Positions 1-9,900 of a DNA stretch of 64,000 nucleotides are shown here, piece after piece. The notes under the pieces are model-generated. The model ran no database searches. It was not told where the DNA came from and saw only the letters and a program-made list of their open reading frames with translations. This stretch comes from an uncultured Psychroserpens sp. Lineage in GTDB: Bacteria; Bacteroidota; Bacteroidia; Flavobacteriales; Flavobacteriaceae. The position numbers were made by a program, and so were the translations under genes. Position 1 is the first letter of the stretch. Every line of letters starts with the position of its first letter. The DNA lies in contig NZ_CANMVN010000005.1 of NCBI RefSeq assembly GCF_947501425.1, forward strand, positions 186,001-250,000. The letters run 5' to 3'.

Positions 1-1
1 A

Positions 2-745
2 GCTACAGCTCTAAATAATCAAATCAGAAACTCTACTGATGCAGCTGAAAAAAGCAAGTTAGCAAATGAGTTCACTAAACTTACCAGAGAAATAAGAGCC
101 TTACCTCTTAACTTTGCTAAGAATAATACCAACAGTTTATATTCTTTGGTTGTTCTTGATAATCTTTTGAAACAGAAAGATGCAGATATTGAAAATCTAT
201 CGGGAATTTATGAGGCGCTTGATGAGTCTATTAAATCGTCAAAATTAGGAACCAATATCAACTCAAGAATTGCGTCAATCAGAAAACAAAGAGAATTGAC
301 CAAAGCAACTGAAATTGGTCAGCCTGCTCCAGATTTTACAGCACCAACTCCTGATGGTAAGCAACTCAATCTTAAGCAATCTCTAGGAAAAGTAACCATT
401 GTAGACTTTTGGGCTGCATGGTGCGGACCTTGTAGAAGGGAAAATCCCAATGTCGTAAAAATATATAATAAGTATCATGATAAAGGACTTGAAATTATTG
501 GTGTCTCTTTGGATGGAAATAGCCGACAAGGTGACCCAAAAGCGGCATGGCTTAAGGCTATTGAACAAGATCAATTGACCTGGAATCAGGTTTCTAATCT
601 GAAATATTTTAGTGATCCTGTAGCCAGAGCTTATAATATCAGATCTATTCCTGCAACATTCATTCTTGATGAAAACGGAATTATCGTGGCTAAAAATTTA
701 AGAGGAGCTGCATTAGAAACTCAAATTGCTAATATGCTCAACTAA
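2..745 (+). CDS. TlpA-like thioredoxin-fold lipoprotein/exported protein, 5' end outside window
   Basis: The reading frame is open from base 2, so the start and any signal peptide lie before the window; 247 residues are visible. The C-terminal ~135 residues are an AhpC/TSA-Redoxin-type thioredoxin fold: an APDF...PDG entry strand, then WCGPC with the two redox cysteines encoded at 422-433, and the cis-proline loop IRSIPATFILD. The helical, charged N-terminal part resembles the DUF4369-like domain that commonly precedes this fold in Bacteroidota. Such proteins act in the cell envelope as thiol-disulfide oxidoreductases; the substrate cannot be told from sequence. An in-frame TTG at 146 is internal to the frame and is not a convincing start. 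A hairpin terminator follows. Confidence 0.85.
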   Translation, partial: ATALNNQIRNSTDAAEKSKLANEFTKLTREIRALPLNFAKNNTNSLYSLVVLDNLLKQKDADIENLSGIYEALDESIKSSKLGTNINSRIASIRKQRELTKATEIGQPAPDFTAPTPDGKQLNLKQSLGKVTIVDFWAAWCGPCRRENPNVVKIYNKYHDKGLEIIGVSLDGNSRQGDPKAAWLKAIEQDQLTWNQVSNLKYFSDPVARAYNIRSIPATFILDENGIIVAKNLRGAALETQIANMLN

Positions 746-765
746 ACAAATTCTAGACATCAATT

Positions 766-801
766 AAAAGCCTTCAGTCTAACAAAGATCGAAGGCTTTT
801 T
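766..801. terminator. Bidirectional hairpin terminator between convergent genes
   Basis: A perfect 10-bp inverted repeat, AAAAGCCTTC at 766-775 and GAAGGCTTTT at 791-800, encloses a 15-nt loop and runs into T residues on the plus strand and A/T-rich sequence on the other. It sits between the stops of the convergent TlpA-like and rhomboid genes and can serve both. Confidence 0.8.
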
Positions 802-804
802 AAT

Positions 805-1455
805 TTAAATTTTTCCGAGCTTGTGTAATATTAATAACAAGACTATTGGTATGGCTAGCAAACCAATCATAAGCAAATCGGTTTCAAAAAGTGATGGTCG
901 CAAAATCAAAGTAATCAAATAACCTCCAATAGCACCTCCAAAATGTGCATCATGACCTATATTACCTACTCTGTTTTTCATTCCGTAGATAGAATATAAA
1001 AGGTATACAATTCCGAAGATATAGGCTTTTATTGGTATGGGTAGAAATATAAACATAATATCCATTTTTGGATCTAACAATATGGCTGCATATAAGATAC
1101 CTGTTACAGCACCACTAGCGCCAACAGCACTGTAATGGTATTCGTCTTTGTGAAAATACAATGATAACAGACTTCCAAGTATTAAACTTCCAACATAGAT
1201 GACCAGAAAATTTATTTCACCAACAAAAGAAATCACACGATCTGCAAAAAACAACAATGTTAGCATGTTGAACAGCAAATGAGTGGTATCTGCATGGAGA
1301 AAACCTGAGCTAAACATTCTAAACTGCTCGCCTCTTCTTATACTACCAACATTAAATTTATAGCGTTCAAAAAAGCTGTAATCTCCAAACCCTTTATAAG
1401 AGATCAATGCATTTGCAGCAATTATGACAATAGTAAAAAAACTTAAATTACCCAT
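805..1455 (-). CDS. Rhomboid-family intramembrane serine protease
   Basis: 216 residues with about six hydrophobic segments. The rhomboid dyad is visible: GASG with Ser114, and His171 in AHFGG. HLLFN (His59, Asn63) matches the conserved oxyanion-hole element of TM2. Rhomboids cleave transmembrane segments of membrane proteins inside the inner membrane; the substrate here is unknown. Length and motif order fit the compact bacterial six-helix form without extra domains. It starts with ATG, and its gene is divergent from the acyltransferase at 1511, with only 55 bp between the two starts. Confidence 0.9.
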   Translation of the reverse strand: MGNLSFFTIVIIAANALISYKGFGDYSFFERYKFNVGSIRRGEQFRMFSSGFLHADTTHLLFNMLTLLFFADRVISFVGEINFLVIYVGSLILGSLLSLYFHKDEYHYSAVGASGAVTGILYAAILLDPKMDIMFIFLPIPIKAYIFGIVYLLYSIYGMKNRVGNIGHDAHFGGAIGGYLITLILRPSLFETDLLMIGLLAIPIVLLLILHKLGKI

Positions 1456-1480
1456 AGACCGTTAACGTTTATATTATAAT

Positions 1481-1488
1481 TATATTTG
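1481..1488 (+). promoter_or_regulatory. Bacteroidota -7 promoter element for the acyltransferase
   Basis: TATATTTG matches the Bacteroidota TAnnTTTG -7 consensus and lies 22 bp before the ATG at 1511. No clear TTG is seen at the -33 position, so strength is uncertain. Confidence 0.5.
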
Positions 1489-1510
1489 CCACTGCAAATC
1501 TAAGACATTA

Positions 1511-2401
1511 ATGCAATTTATAATTTACATTTTAGTTTATCCTTTTTTATGGTTGGTTTCTATACTTCCATTTAGATTGTTATATGCATTTTCAGACTTC
1601 ATTTATATACTGGTCTATCGCATCTTCGGATATCGTAAAAAAACAGTCCAGGCTAATTTGAGATTGGTGTTTCCAGAAAAGGACGATAAAGAAATAAATC
1701 GCATCACTAAGACATTTTATCACCATTTGTGTGATATGATGGTTGAAGCCATCAAATCCTTATCTATTTCTGAAGAAGAAATGAAAGAACGCTTCAAATT
1801 TACCAACATAGAACTTATACAAGATATTGAAAATAAAGGCCGAAGTATTGTACTCATGTGTGCTCATTATGGTAGTTGGGAATGGATCTTTATTCTACAA
1901 ACCTATGTGAAATCTCAAGGTAATGCCATATATAAGCGTATCGAGAATAAATATTTTGATCGATTAGTAAAACGTATTAGAGCTAAGTACAACAGCCATT
2001 TAATCACAACTAAAGAGACGATTCCAGAACTCACGCGCTTAAAGAAGCAAGGAATCACCACAATTAATGGATTTGTGTCTGATCAAACTCCAAAGCCTTG
2101 GAAAGCATTTCATTGGACAGAATTCATGGATATTAGAGTTCCTGTTCATACTGGAGCCGAAATGTTAGCAAAAAAACTGGATATGTCTGTGGTATTCTTT
2201 AAAGTGAAACGCCTCAAACGCGGTTATTATGAAACCACATTTGAGACGTTAGCAGACTACCCTAATGATTTTAAAGACTATGAAATCACAGATAAATTTT
2301 TAAAACTTGTCGAAGACCAAATCTATGAAGCTCCAGAATATTATCTGTGGACTCATAAACGTTGGAAACACAAAGACAAGGGTCCTGAGGATTATAATTA
2401 A
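1511..2401 (+). CDS. LpxL/HtrB-like lysophospholipid acyltransferase family protein
   Basis: 296 residues with an N-terminal hydrophobic anchor (about residues 3-40). The HX4E catalytic motif of the lipid A acyltransferase family is present as HYGSWE (His119, Glu124). Members transfer a secondary acyl chain to lipid A at the inner face of the cytoplasmic membrane; in Flavobacteria some relatives may act on other lipids such as ornithine or glycine lipids, so the acceptor is not certain. The later motifs (GFVSDQTPK, then VPVHTGAEMLA) fit the family. The stop overlaps the stop of the convergent lipoprotein gene: 2398-2401 (ttaa) is shared by both. Confidence 0.85.
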   Translation: MQFIIYILVYPFLWLVSILPFRLLYAFSDFIYILVYRIFGYRKKTVQANLRLVFPEKDDKEINRITKTFYHHLCDMMVEAIKSLSISEEEMKERFKFTNIELIQDIENKGRSIVLMCAHYGSWEWIFILQTYVKSQGNAIYKRIENKYFDRLVKRIRAKYNSHLITTKETIPELTRLKKQGITTINGFVSDQTPKPWKAFHWTEFMDIRVPVHTGAEMLAKKLDMSVVFFKVKRLKRGYYETTFETLADYPNDFKDYEITDKFLKLVEDQIYEAPEYYLWTHKRWKHKDKGPEDYN

Positions 2402-3375
2402 TCCAATTCAGGAGGATCGGTTGAGTACTTGTGATACCATGCTAAAACAGGATTCAACCCATCTATAGTTCTTACATACAATGTATTTTCAGTTATAGAA
2501 ATAATCTCATAAGATGATGAGCTCACATAATAGCCCATAAAGGCATCGTTAGTAAAATTCATCACAGTACCTCTTGGATTAAAATCTGGATCTGGAACTG
2601 CAGACCAATCAACCGATGTTGGTGCTAATGATACATTACTCACACCAGAAGTATCAAAGTCAAAGCAGGCATCTTCTCCAGCATCTTCGCCAATCACACT
2701 TTGATGTCCAGCATTAAAAAATGTTTGTCCGTTATTATTTAATTGAAATGTCAACTCATTATCAGCATCTTGACTAAATGTCAATTCATCATCACATAAA
2801 CAATCACTAATTTCATCATTACATTTCTCAAATGGTGTCGCAGAGAAAAATGCAGGAAACCAAAATGAATCTGCTGCAATTTCTGGAGTTCCACCAACAC
2901 CTAAATGACCAGGTTGTGATGCCGCTAGATACCAAACTTTTGATGCTCCTGCTCCACCTGAAAGAAAATCTTTAGCTTCCTGATCATCAAATGCACTAAA
3001 TACATCTACAGATACTGAAGTACTTGTAGTAACTCCACCTGTTCCAGATGCAATAACAGTTACGACATAAGTATTCAATCCTGTAAGATTAAAACGATGC
3101 GAAATTTCTCCGGATGGAGCCACCTCTACATTTGTATTATCACCAAAGTTGTATCTATAGGTAAGCGCATTGTCTGCTGTTGCAGTAAAATTCACAAAAC
3201 CAGAACCATCACCATTAGGATTCATGGCATCCTGACCAACAACTTGAACATTAAGTGTAAGGTTTGATGGCGCGATTACATCACCAAATTCCTGATCTTC
3301 GTCTTGACATGCAAATAATGTCAGTACCACTAAAAGTGATACGCTTATCTGTAATATTTTTTTTGTTATCATCAT
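2398..3375 (-). CDS. PKD-domain surface lipoprotein, putative glycan-binding protein of the SusCD locus
   Basis: 325 residues. The signal peptide ends in a lipobox (LTLFAC, Cys23) followed by acidic residues (QDEDQE), the usual Bacteroidota surface lipoprotein export signal. Residues ~35-125 form a PKD-like Ig domain (YRYNFGDNT). The C-terminal half starts KVWYLAASQPGHLGVGG and has Cys-rich and Phe/Trp-rich stretches; it looks like a distant version of the duplicated domain in the next gene (GTWKMAPEAGSLGVG). No catalytic motif of a glycoside hydrolase is seen. It is the last gene of the minus-strand susCD operon, 16 bp after its neighbour, so a surface glycan-binding role is inferred. Confidence 0.75.
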   Translation of the reverse strand: MMITKKILQISVSLLVVLTLFACQDEDQEFGDVIAPSNLTLNVQVVGQDAMNPNGDGSGFVNFTATADNALTYRYNFGDNTNVEVAPSGEISHRFNLTGLNTYVVTVIASGTGGVTTSTSVSVDVFSAFDDQEAKDFLSGGAGASKVWYLAASQPGHLGVGGTPEIAADSFWFPAFFSATPFEKCNDEISDCLCDDELTFSQDADNELTFQLNNNGQTFFNAGHQSVIGEDAGEDACFDFDTSGVSNVSLAPTSVDWSAVPDPDFNPRGTVMNFTNDAFMGYYVSSSSYEIISITENTLYVRTIDGLNPVLAWYHKYSTDPPELD

Positions 3376-3391
3376 TATATTTCTTTAAGAC

Positions 3392-5476
3392 TTATAGTTT
3401 TATGAGCTTATACTGCCAGAATACACCAGCACCAGATTCAACGTACACTTCCATAGTGTTACTATCTACCAAGGTGACATTATAAGTAATGGAAGTTGGC
3501 ACAGCAACATTAGGAAGCTCTCCCTGATTGTTTGCTTTTGGCAAACCAATATAAGCACCAGTTCCACTTACCGTAATTGTTCCTGCATTTGCATCGTAAG
3601 TATAGGTTGCTGGATTTGATCCATCATGAGGTGCGACAGGCGTTCCACAACCATCACTACCACCTTGCCATCCTTCGATCCATGATTCAGCACCTAGAAC
3701 ATTTGAAAACGTTCCATCTGCGCCAAAAACATAAGTGTCATCAAAATAACAAGCTCTATCTGCAACACAGGCAGCATCACAACTAAACCATTGGGTATCT
3801 CCAACACTTGGTCCAACACCTAATGATCCAGCTTCAGGAGCCATTTGCCATGTTCCTGCTAGTGGATTTGGAGCCTCAGATTCTTTTACTAATCTGTATT
3901 GCCAGAACACACCTGCTCCAGATTCAATATAGACATCCATATTATTATTATCCACTAAGGTGACGTTATAAGTAATTGAACTAGGTACAGCAACATTAGG
4001 TAATTCTCCCTGATTATTGGCTTTTGGTAAACCGATATAAGCACCAGTTCCGTTTAAAGTTATTGTTCCAGCACCAGCATCGTAAGTATAGGTTGCTGGG
4101 TTAGATCCATCGTGAGGTGCTACAGGTGTTCCACAACCATCGCTACCACCTTGCCATCCTTCGATCCATGAATCAGCTCCAAGATCATTTACAAATGAGC
4201 CATCAATACCAAAGAAATAAGTATCATCAAAGTAACACGCTCTATCTGCTACACAGGCATCATCACAACTAAACCATTGAGTATCTCCAACACTAGGTCC
4301 AACTCCTAAAGATCCAGCTTCAGGAGCCATTTTCCATGTTCCAGTAATTGTTGGTGCCATAGAAGGCGACTTGTAGAAATAGACATTATCAATAAAGAAA
4401 TCGAATGTACCCACTGGTACACCAGAAAATATCAACTGTTGTATTGAGCTTATTGAGGTCATACCTCCATCGATAAAATCGCTCATTGGAATCTCAAGAG
4501 AAACCCATTCATTTTGAGGTAAATTTTCAAAAACAATTTCTGCTTCAGTAGCTGCACCTCCTAAATCAACAAGTTTAACTCTGAAGGTTGTAGCATTTAC
4601 AGACCAAAAGTCTAAGTGGAAAAATTCCATATCAGAGGCATCCACAGCATCTGGAGCATAAAACTCAACACCAACAAAATCAGCATCAGCATAGAACTTT
4701 GTATCATCGCCTTCTATTTGTAAATCTGTCAGTGTACTTGTACTCCAATCTGATCTCCAAGAGCTCACATTAACGTCAAGTGCATATGTGTTACTAAACA
4801 TTGAGATGACATCCTCATCTGCACGACTTGGAGGTGTTGGAGCGCTTGTAAGTGGTTGTAAAATTTCAGTAACCAAAAACGCTTCAGTATATGAAGTGGT
4901 CTCAATAGCAGCACTAAATGCTGTTACTGTAATTGTATATGTTCCTGCTTCCTCATAAATAAATGAGATTCCTTCGTCAATATTGGCCATAAGAACTGTA
5001 TTTGCAGGATCTCCAAAACTCACTTCATAATTCATAGCGAACTCTGCTGAAGCTGTAACGTTCACTTGTCTGGAAATAGCAGTATCGTTTTCAATAGTAA
5101 CCATCAAATTCTGTGGTGCTAAAAACGCAACTTCGATGGTTTGTGTAACAGTTACCAGGTCTCCATTGATACCGGTTGCAGTGACCACGACATCATAAGT
5201 ACCTTCTTCATACACATGTTGTGTACTTTCGCCTGGAATCAGTTCTCCCGAAGTACCTGAGCTATCTCCATAATCGAGTTCAAATTTTGTTGCACCCTCT
5301 CCTAAAGGTGTTAGTGTTACTAATCCAGAATTGTCTGGTGTTACAACTGCCAATACGCCAACATTTGTTGGTGCTGGTATGTTATTAATGAAGTTTGTAT
5401 CGTTATCGTCTTCCGAACAGCTATGAATTAGAGCTATCAGGCAGAAGATACCAAATACGTATTTTAATGTTTTCAT
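3392..5476 (-). CDS. Multidomain surface glycan-binding lipoprotein with a duplicated C-terminal domain
   Basis: 694 residues. Lipobox LIHSC (Cys20) is followed by SEDDND, a surface lipoprotein export signal. Two PKD/Ig-like domains occupy about 35-205 (each with a YDYGDS- or YEVSFGDP-like turn). Residues ~212-370 form a carbohydrate-binding beta-sandwich-like region (starts PTPPSRADEDVISMFS, ends FFIDNVYFYK) of a type often attached to flavobacterial GH16 laminarinases. Residues 379-540 and 541-694 are two near-identical copies of one domain, each with four cysteines. No catalytic domain is seen. The position directly after susD fits a SusE/SGBP-type protein that captures polysaccharide on the cell surface. 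The sugar is not determined; laminarin-type beta-glucan is only a guess from the domain company. Confidence 0.8.
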   Translation of the reverse strand: MKTLKYVFGIFCLIALIHSCSEDDNDTNFINNIPAPTNVGVLAVVTPDNSGLVTLTPLGEGATKFELDYGDSSGTSGELIPGESTQHVYEEGTYDVVVTATGINGDLVTVTQTIEVAFLAPQNLMVTIENDTAISRQVNVTASAEFAMNYEVSFGDPANTVLMANIDEGISFIYEEAGTYTITVTAFSAAIETTSYTEAFLVTEILQPLTSAPTPPSRADEDVISMFSNTYALDVNVSSWRSDWSTSTLTDLQIEGDDTKFYADADFVGVEFYAPDAVDASDMEFFHLDFWSVNATTFRVKLVDLGGAATEAEIVFENLPQNEWVSLEIPMSDFIDGGMTSISSIQQLIFSGVPVGTFDFFIDNVYFYKSPSMAPTITGTWKMAPEAGSLGVGPSVGDTQWFSCDDACVADRACYFDDTYFFGIDGSFVNDLGADSWIEGWQGGSDGCGTPVAPHDGSNPATYTYDAGAGTITLNGTGAYIGLPKANNQGELPNVAVPSSITYNVTLVDNNNMDVYIESGAGVFWQYRLVKESEAPNPLAGTWQMAPEAGSLGVGPSVGDTQWFSCDAACVADRACYFDDTYVFGADGTFSNVLGAESWIEGWQGGSDGCGTPVAPHDGSNPATYTYDANAGTITVSGTGAYIGLPKANNQGELPNVAVPTSITYNVTLVDSNTMEVYVESGAGVFWQYKLIKL
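3395..4342 (-). repeat. Tandem in-frame 486-bp duplication within the glycan-binding lipoprotein gene
   Basis: Unit one (3857-4342, residues 379-540) is 162 codons long and is followed without a gap by unit two (3395-3856, residues 541-694). Both begin GTW(K/Q)MAPEAGSLGVG and end VFWQY(R/K)L(V/I)K. I count about 18 amino-acid differences over some 153 aligned positions (~88% identity), and the DNA is also strongly conserved, so the duplication is recent or kept uniform by recombination. Confidence 0.95.
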
Positions 5477-5504
5477 TGTATATTTCTTTTTTATAGTTGT
5501 TTTT

Positions 5505-6968
5505 TTAATATCCTGGATTTTGTTCCCATTGATTTCCTGCTAATTGTATTTCAATATCTGGTATTGGGAATAATTCATGTTTACCCGCTTGGAACCCATC
5601 AATTTCTGCAGCTGCTCTTCCTGTTCTTACCAAGTCAAAGAAGTGATGTCCTTCACCTACCAATTCAACTCGTCTTTCGTGATAAATAGCATTAGTAAGT
5701 GCTGTTCCTGTAGCAGAGACATTATTATCTGAGTTTCCAAAAGCACGCTCTCTAACACGATTCAGGTACTGCTGAGCTAACATATCATTGATACCTCCTC
5801 TATTAAGTGCTTCAGCAGCCATCAATAATACATCTGCAAAACGTATTGCTCTGTAGTTGTTTGGATTCGTAAGATTTGCATCTCCAGTGTTAGCATCACC
5901 CTGACGTGCGATATACTTTCTGTTGAAGTAGCCAGTGTGCTCAAATCCGGTAGCAAAAGTTGCTCCTGTATCTGCTGCCCAAGCATCAATATCTAAAATG
6001 GCTGTTTCTAATCTGTTGTCTCCATTTTCAAATTCATCAACAACTTCTTGTGTTGGGACATTAAAACTGAATCCAGATTCAAACTCAGGGCCAGTGTAAT
6101 TTCGTATCCCATTAAACCCAACAGCAACATTACCTTCACTACATTGTAAACAACCAAAACCAGCACCTTCTTCATCAGTGTACTGAACTTCGAACACAGA
6201 TTCGATATTATTTTCATTATCATTTTCAAACATAGTGCTGTAATCAGTCAGTAAATCATGCGGTCCGTTATTAATTAAATCGTTTAACACATCAGCTGAT
6301 TGTTGGAATTTCTCCTGGTATAAATACACCTTCCCTAATAGAGCTTGAGCTGCTCCTTTAGTCACTCGGCCTGTTTCAGCTTGAACATAAGGTAAATTAG
6401 CAGCTGCATAAATAAGGTCTTCTTCCATTTGAGCATAGATCTCTGCTTTTGGAGTTCTACCAATAGAAAATTGATCTCCAAATAGAATTCTTTGATCTAC
6501 AGCAAACGGTACATCACCAAACCATTTGACCAATTCGAAATAATAGTATGCTCTTAAAAATCGTGTTTGAGCGAGTACGCCTTCTTTACCCTCAAAATCA
6601 GTTTTATTCTGAAACTCCATAATGTAATTTGCACGATTGACACCACTATACATCCATCCCCAAATATCTCTGAGTTGTTGGTTTACTGGTGTATGAATCA
6701 TGTCATCAATTTCTTGAATACCTGGAACATCAATAGCGCTTTCTCCACCTGCAAGAGTGTTATCTGAAGCTATTTCTCCTAACATAACATTTAAGTATGT
6801 GGATTGTAATAAATCATAAGCTGCAATTAATGCGCTTTGATAGTCTTCCTCTGAGTTAAAGAAATCTTCAGAGTTTTGATCTTGAGAATCTACATCGACA
6901 AAATCATCACTACAAGCAATTAAAACAAGTAGTGCAAAAACGGTAAATATTATTCTTGTTAATTTCAT
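5505..6968 (-). CDS. susD: SusD/RagB-family outer-membrane nutrient-binding lipoprotein
   Basis: 487 residues. Lipobox LIACS (Cys19) then DDFVDVDSQDQ. The N-terminal SusD-like region (EDFFNSEEDYQSALIAAYD) and the C-terminal RagB/SusD region (RAIRFADVLLMAAEALNRG, then YHERRVELVGEGHHFFDLVR, ending QNPGY) are both typical. SusD proteins cap the SusC barrel on the cell surface and pass bound oligosaccharide into it. The gene lies 6 bp downstream of susC in the same operon. Length is normal for the family and no frame damage is seen. The sugar specificity cannot be read from sequence. Confidence 0.95.
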   Translation of the reverse strand: MKLTRIIFTVFALLVLIACSDDFVDVDSQDQNSEDFFNSEEDYQSALIAAYDLLQSTYLNVMLGEIASDNTLAGGESAIDVPGIQEIDDMIHTPVNQQLRDIWGWMYSGVNRANYIMEFQNKTDFEGKEGVLAQTRFLRAYYYFELVKWFGDVPFAVDQRILFGDQFSIGRTPKAEIYAQMEEDLIYAAANLPYVQAETGRVTKGAAQALLGKVYLYQEKFQQSADVLNDLINNGPHDLLTDYSTMFENDNENNIESVFEVQYTDEEGAGFGCLQCSEGNVAVGFNGIRNYTGPEFESGFSFNVPTQEVVDEFENGDNRLETAILDIDAWAADTGATFATGFEHTGYFNRKYIARQGDANTGDANLTNPNNYRAIRFADVLLMAAEALNRGGINDMLAQQYLNRVRERAFGNSDNNVSATGTALTNAIYHERRVELVGEGHHFFDLVRTGRAAAEIDGFQAGKHELFPIPDIEIQLAGNQWEQNPGY

Positions 6969-6974
6969 CTTTAA

Positions 6975-9900
6975 TTAAAATTTTAAATTCATACCTAATA
7001 AAAATGTTTTTGGAGTTGGGTAGAAACCGTAGTCAATTCCTCCTCCTATAGCTTCTCCTGTTGAAGCAGTTGGATCATATCCTCTATACTCAGTAAGTGT
7101 TAACAAGTTAGAAGCAGACACATAAAATCTAAGCTTACTAATCTTAGAACCTTCTAAAATTTTGTCTGACAAGGTATATCCTAACTGTACATTTTGTAAA
7201 CGGATAAAATCACCATCTTCTACAAAGAAGTCAGAGAATAAACTGTTAGAGTTAGCTCCAGAAGTAGCTCTTGGGAAACTATTACTAGTACCTTCGCCAG
7301 TCCATCTATCCAAGTAGTATACACTTCGGTTAGTTAGTGGTTGATTTCTTTCATAATTTCTAACAATATCATTTCCTACAGATGCGAACGCATAAGCTTG
7401 AAAATCAAAGTTCTTGTATTCAAATGAAAGATTAAGTCCCATAGTAGCATCTGGTAATGGATCACCAATATTTGTTCTATCATTATCATCAATAACACCG
7501 TCATTATTGATATCTACAAAACGGAGATCTCCAGGTTGCACAGCATCGTTAATTGTAGGATAGGCATCGACTTCAGCTTGATTTTGGAATATACCGTCTG
7601 TGACAAATCCTCTAAAGTATCCTATAGGGAAACCTTCTTCCATTCTCGCTGGTGGATCTTGTCCGACACCAAAAGCACCTCCTGACAGGAAATCACCATC
7701 TGCACTAACTTCAACAACATTGTTATCTAAGGTTGCAATATTGTATCGAACACTGAAATTAAAATCATCATTAACGACCTGGTTATATCCAATTGAGAAT
7801 TCAAAACCTTTGTTCTCAACAATACCAGCATTTACAACTGGTGCACCAGAACCAGGAGCGCCAACTCCTAGAATTCCTGAAACCTGAGGCACGATTAATA
7901 AATCTTCTGTTCTTTTCTTGTAGTAATCTGCTGTAATATCTACTCTGTTATTAAAAAGTTTAGCATCTACTCCAATATCAAGTGTCTTTTGCTTTTCCCA
8001 ACGAATCTCTGGATTAGAAACGGCTCCAATTGCTGTTCCAAATACCAATTCATTATCAATAACATACGTGCCTTCTCCATTTAGAAGTGATACAAATCTG
8101 AAATCAGGAATTCTATCATTTCCAAGAATACCATAAGAGGCTCTTAATTTCAAGAAACTTAAAACATCATTATTTTGCATAAAGTTTTCTTCGGAAACAA
8201 TCCAACCTACAGATGCTGAAGGGAATATACCAAACTTATTCTCTGGACCAAATTTGGTAGAACCATCACGTCTCAATACAGCAGAAAGTAAGTACTTTCC
8301 TTTATAATCATATTGCAATCTTGTAAAGTAAGACAGAAGCCTAGCATCAAACTGTGCATTTCCGTTAGGAAAAATATTTTGAATATCAGAAGCTTGCTCC
8401 AAAGTCGCATTAGCCACTGTATTTCCTGGAATATCAAATCCGACAAACCCACTGAAGAATCCCTCCGTCTTAAACACTGAAGTACCAACTAACACACTTA
8501 AATTATGAGTATCGTTAAACTTCTTTTCATACTTTAAGAACGCATCAAATGTGTAATCTCTAAAAATATTATTATTAATCACAACCTCATTACGATCTCT
8601 ATTGAAGACTTTTCCACTTCCGAAGAAAGCTACAGGGTTGAATACGTTAGATTCTGTTTCAGCATAGTTAAACTGATAATTAGCTTGTACTGTAAAGTTT
8701 TCAAGGAAATTGTATGATAAACTTATATTCCCAGCTATTTTATCTACAAACCCTCTGTTAAAAGTATTATCAATTTGTGCCAGAGGATTGATGACTTCGT
8801 TACCTAAACCTTCAGCAATTGTATAGGCGCCATTCTCATCTCTTACTGAAAATGTAGGTGCCATATTAAGCGCGTTGAATAACACTGAACCTAAACCATT
8901 TTCAGCTAATGATTTTCTATTGGTATGTGTAAAGATCAAACCAGAATTAAGCTTAAAGTTATCTAGGAAGTCTAAACTGTAATTTAAACGTTGTGTAATT
9001 CTTGAGAAGTTAGATTTGCTCCCGCCTACAATTCCGTCTTGCGAAAGAAAGGACGCACCGTAAGCATAAGATGACTTTTCCTTACCTCCAGAAAGCGTGG
9101 CATTAACATTGTACAACGCTGCATTTTGAAATACCTCATCCTGCCAGTCTGTACCCTGACCTAATCCAGAAACATCTGGAAACACAAGATCTTCACCATT
9201 GGCCGCAAATGCTTCGTTTACTAAAAGTGCGTACTCTGTAGCGTTTAAAGATGGAATTTTACGTGTTGTTTGCTGGAAACCTCCATAGGTGTTGATATCT
9301 ACAGTTAATGGTCTGTTCTTTCTACCTGTTTTGGTTGTGATAAGAATAACACCGTTTGCTGCTCTAACACCATAGATTCCGGCTGTTGCATCTTTAAGTA
9401 CATTAAGTGTTTCAATATCATTTGGATTGATTACACTTAAATCTTCAATAACATTACCATCCACAAGAATCAAAGGTCTGTTATCTCCATTTGTGGATAC
9501 ACCACGAATGCTAATTGTTGCTGCAGCACCAGGTGAACCCGACTGAGATGTAATATTAACACCTGCCACCTGACCTTGAAGGGCTTGCTCAATTCGTGTT
9601 GGCTTTAAGTTTTCAATGGTTTCACTCGAAACAACTGCTACAGCACCTGTGATTTCCTTTTTCTTCTGTGTACCATATCCAATAACCACAACTTCGTCCA
9701 AGGACTCTGTGTCTTCAACAAGCGAAATATTTATTGGGTTAGTGTTGGCTACAATGAATTCTTGTTCCTTGTATCCTAAATAAGTAAATACAAGTGTTGA
9801 ATTGATTGATACATCTGGAATGGTGAAATTACCATCAAAGTCTGTAGATGCTCCTTTTGCAGTGTTTTTGACCAGGATGTTAACTCCTGGTAGTGGTTGT

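Noticed and set aside
7600-7887. Open frames on the plus strand inside susC and similar antisense frames
   Set aside because: They lie opposite a clear conserved gene, lack domains and follow codon-bias shadows.
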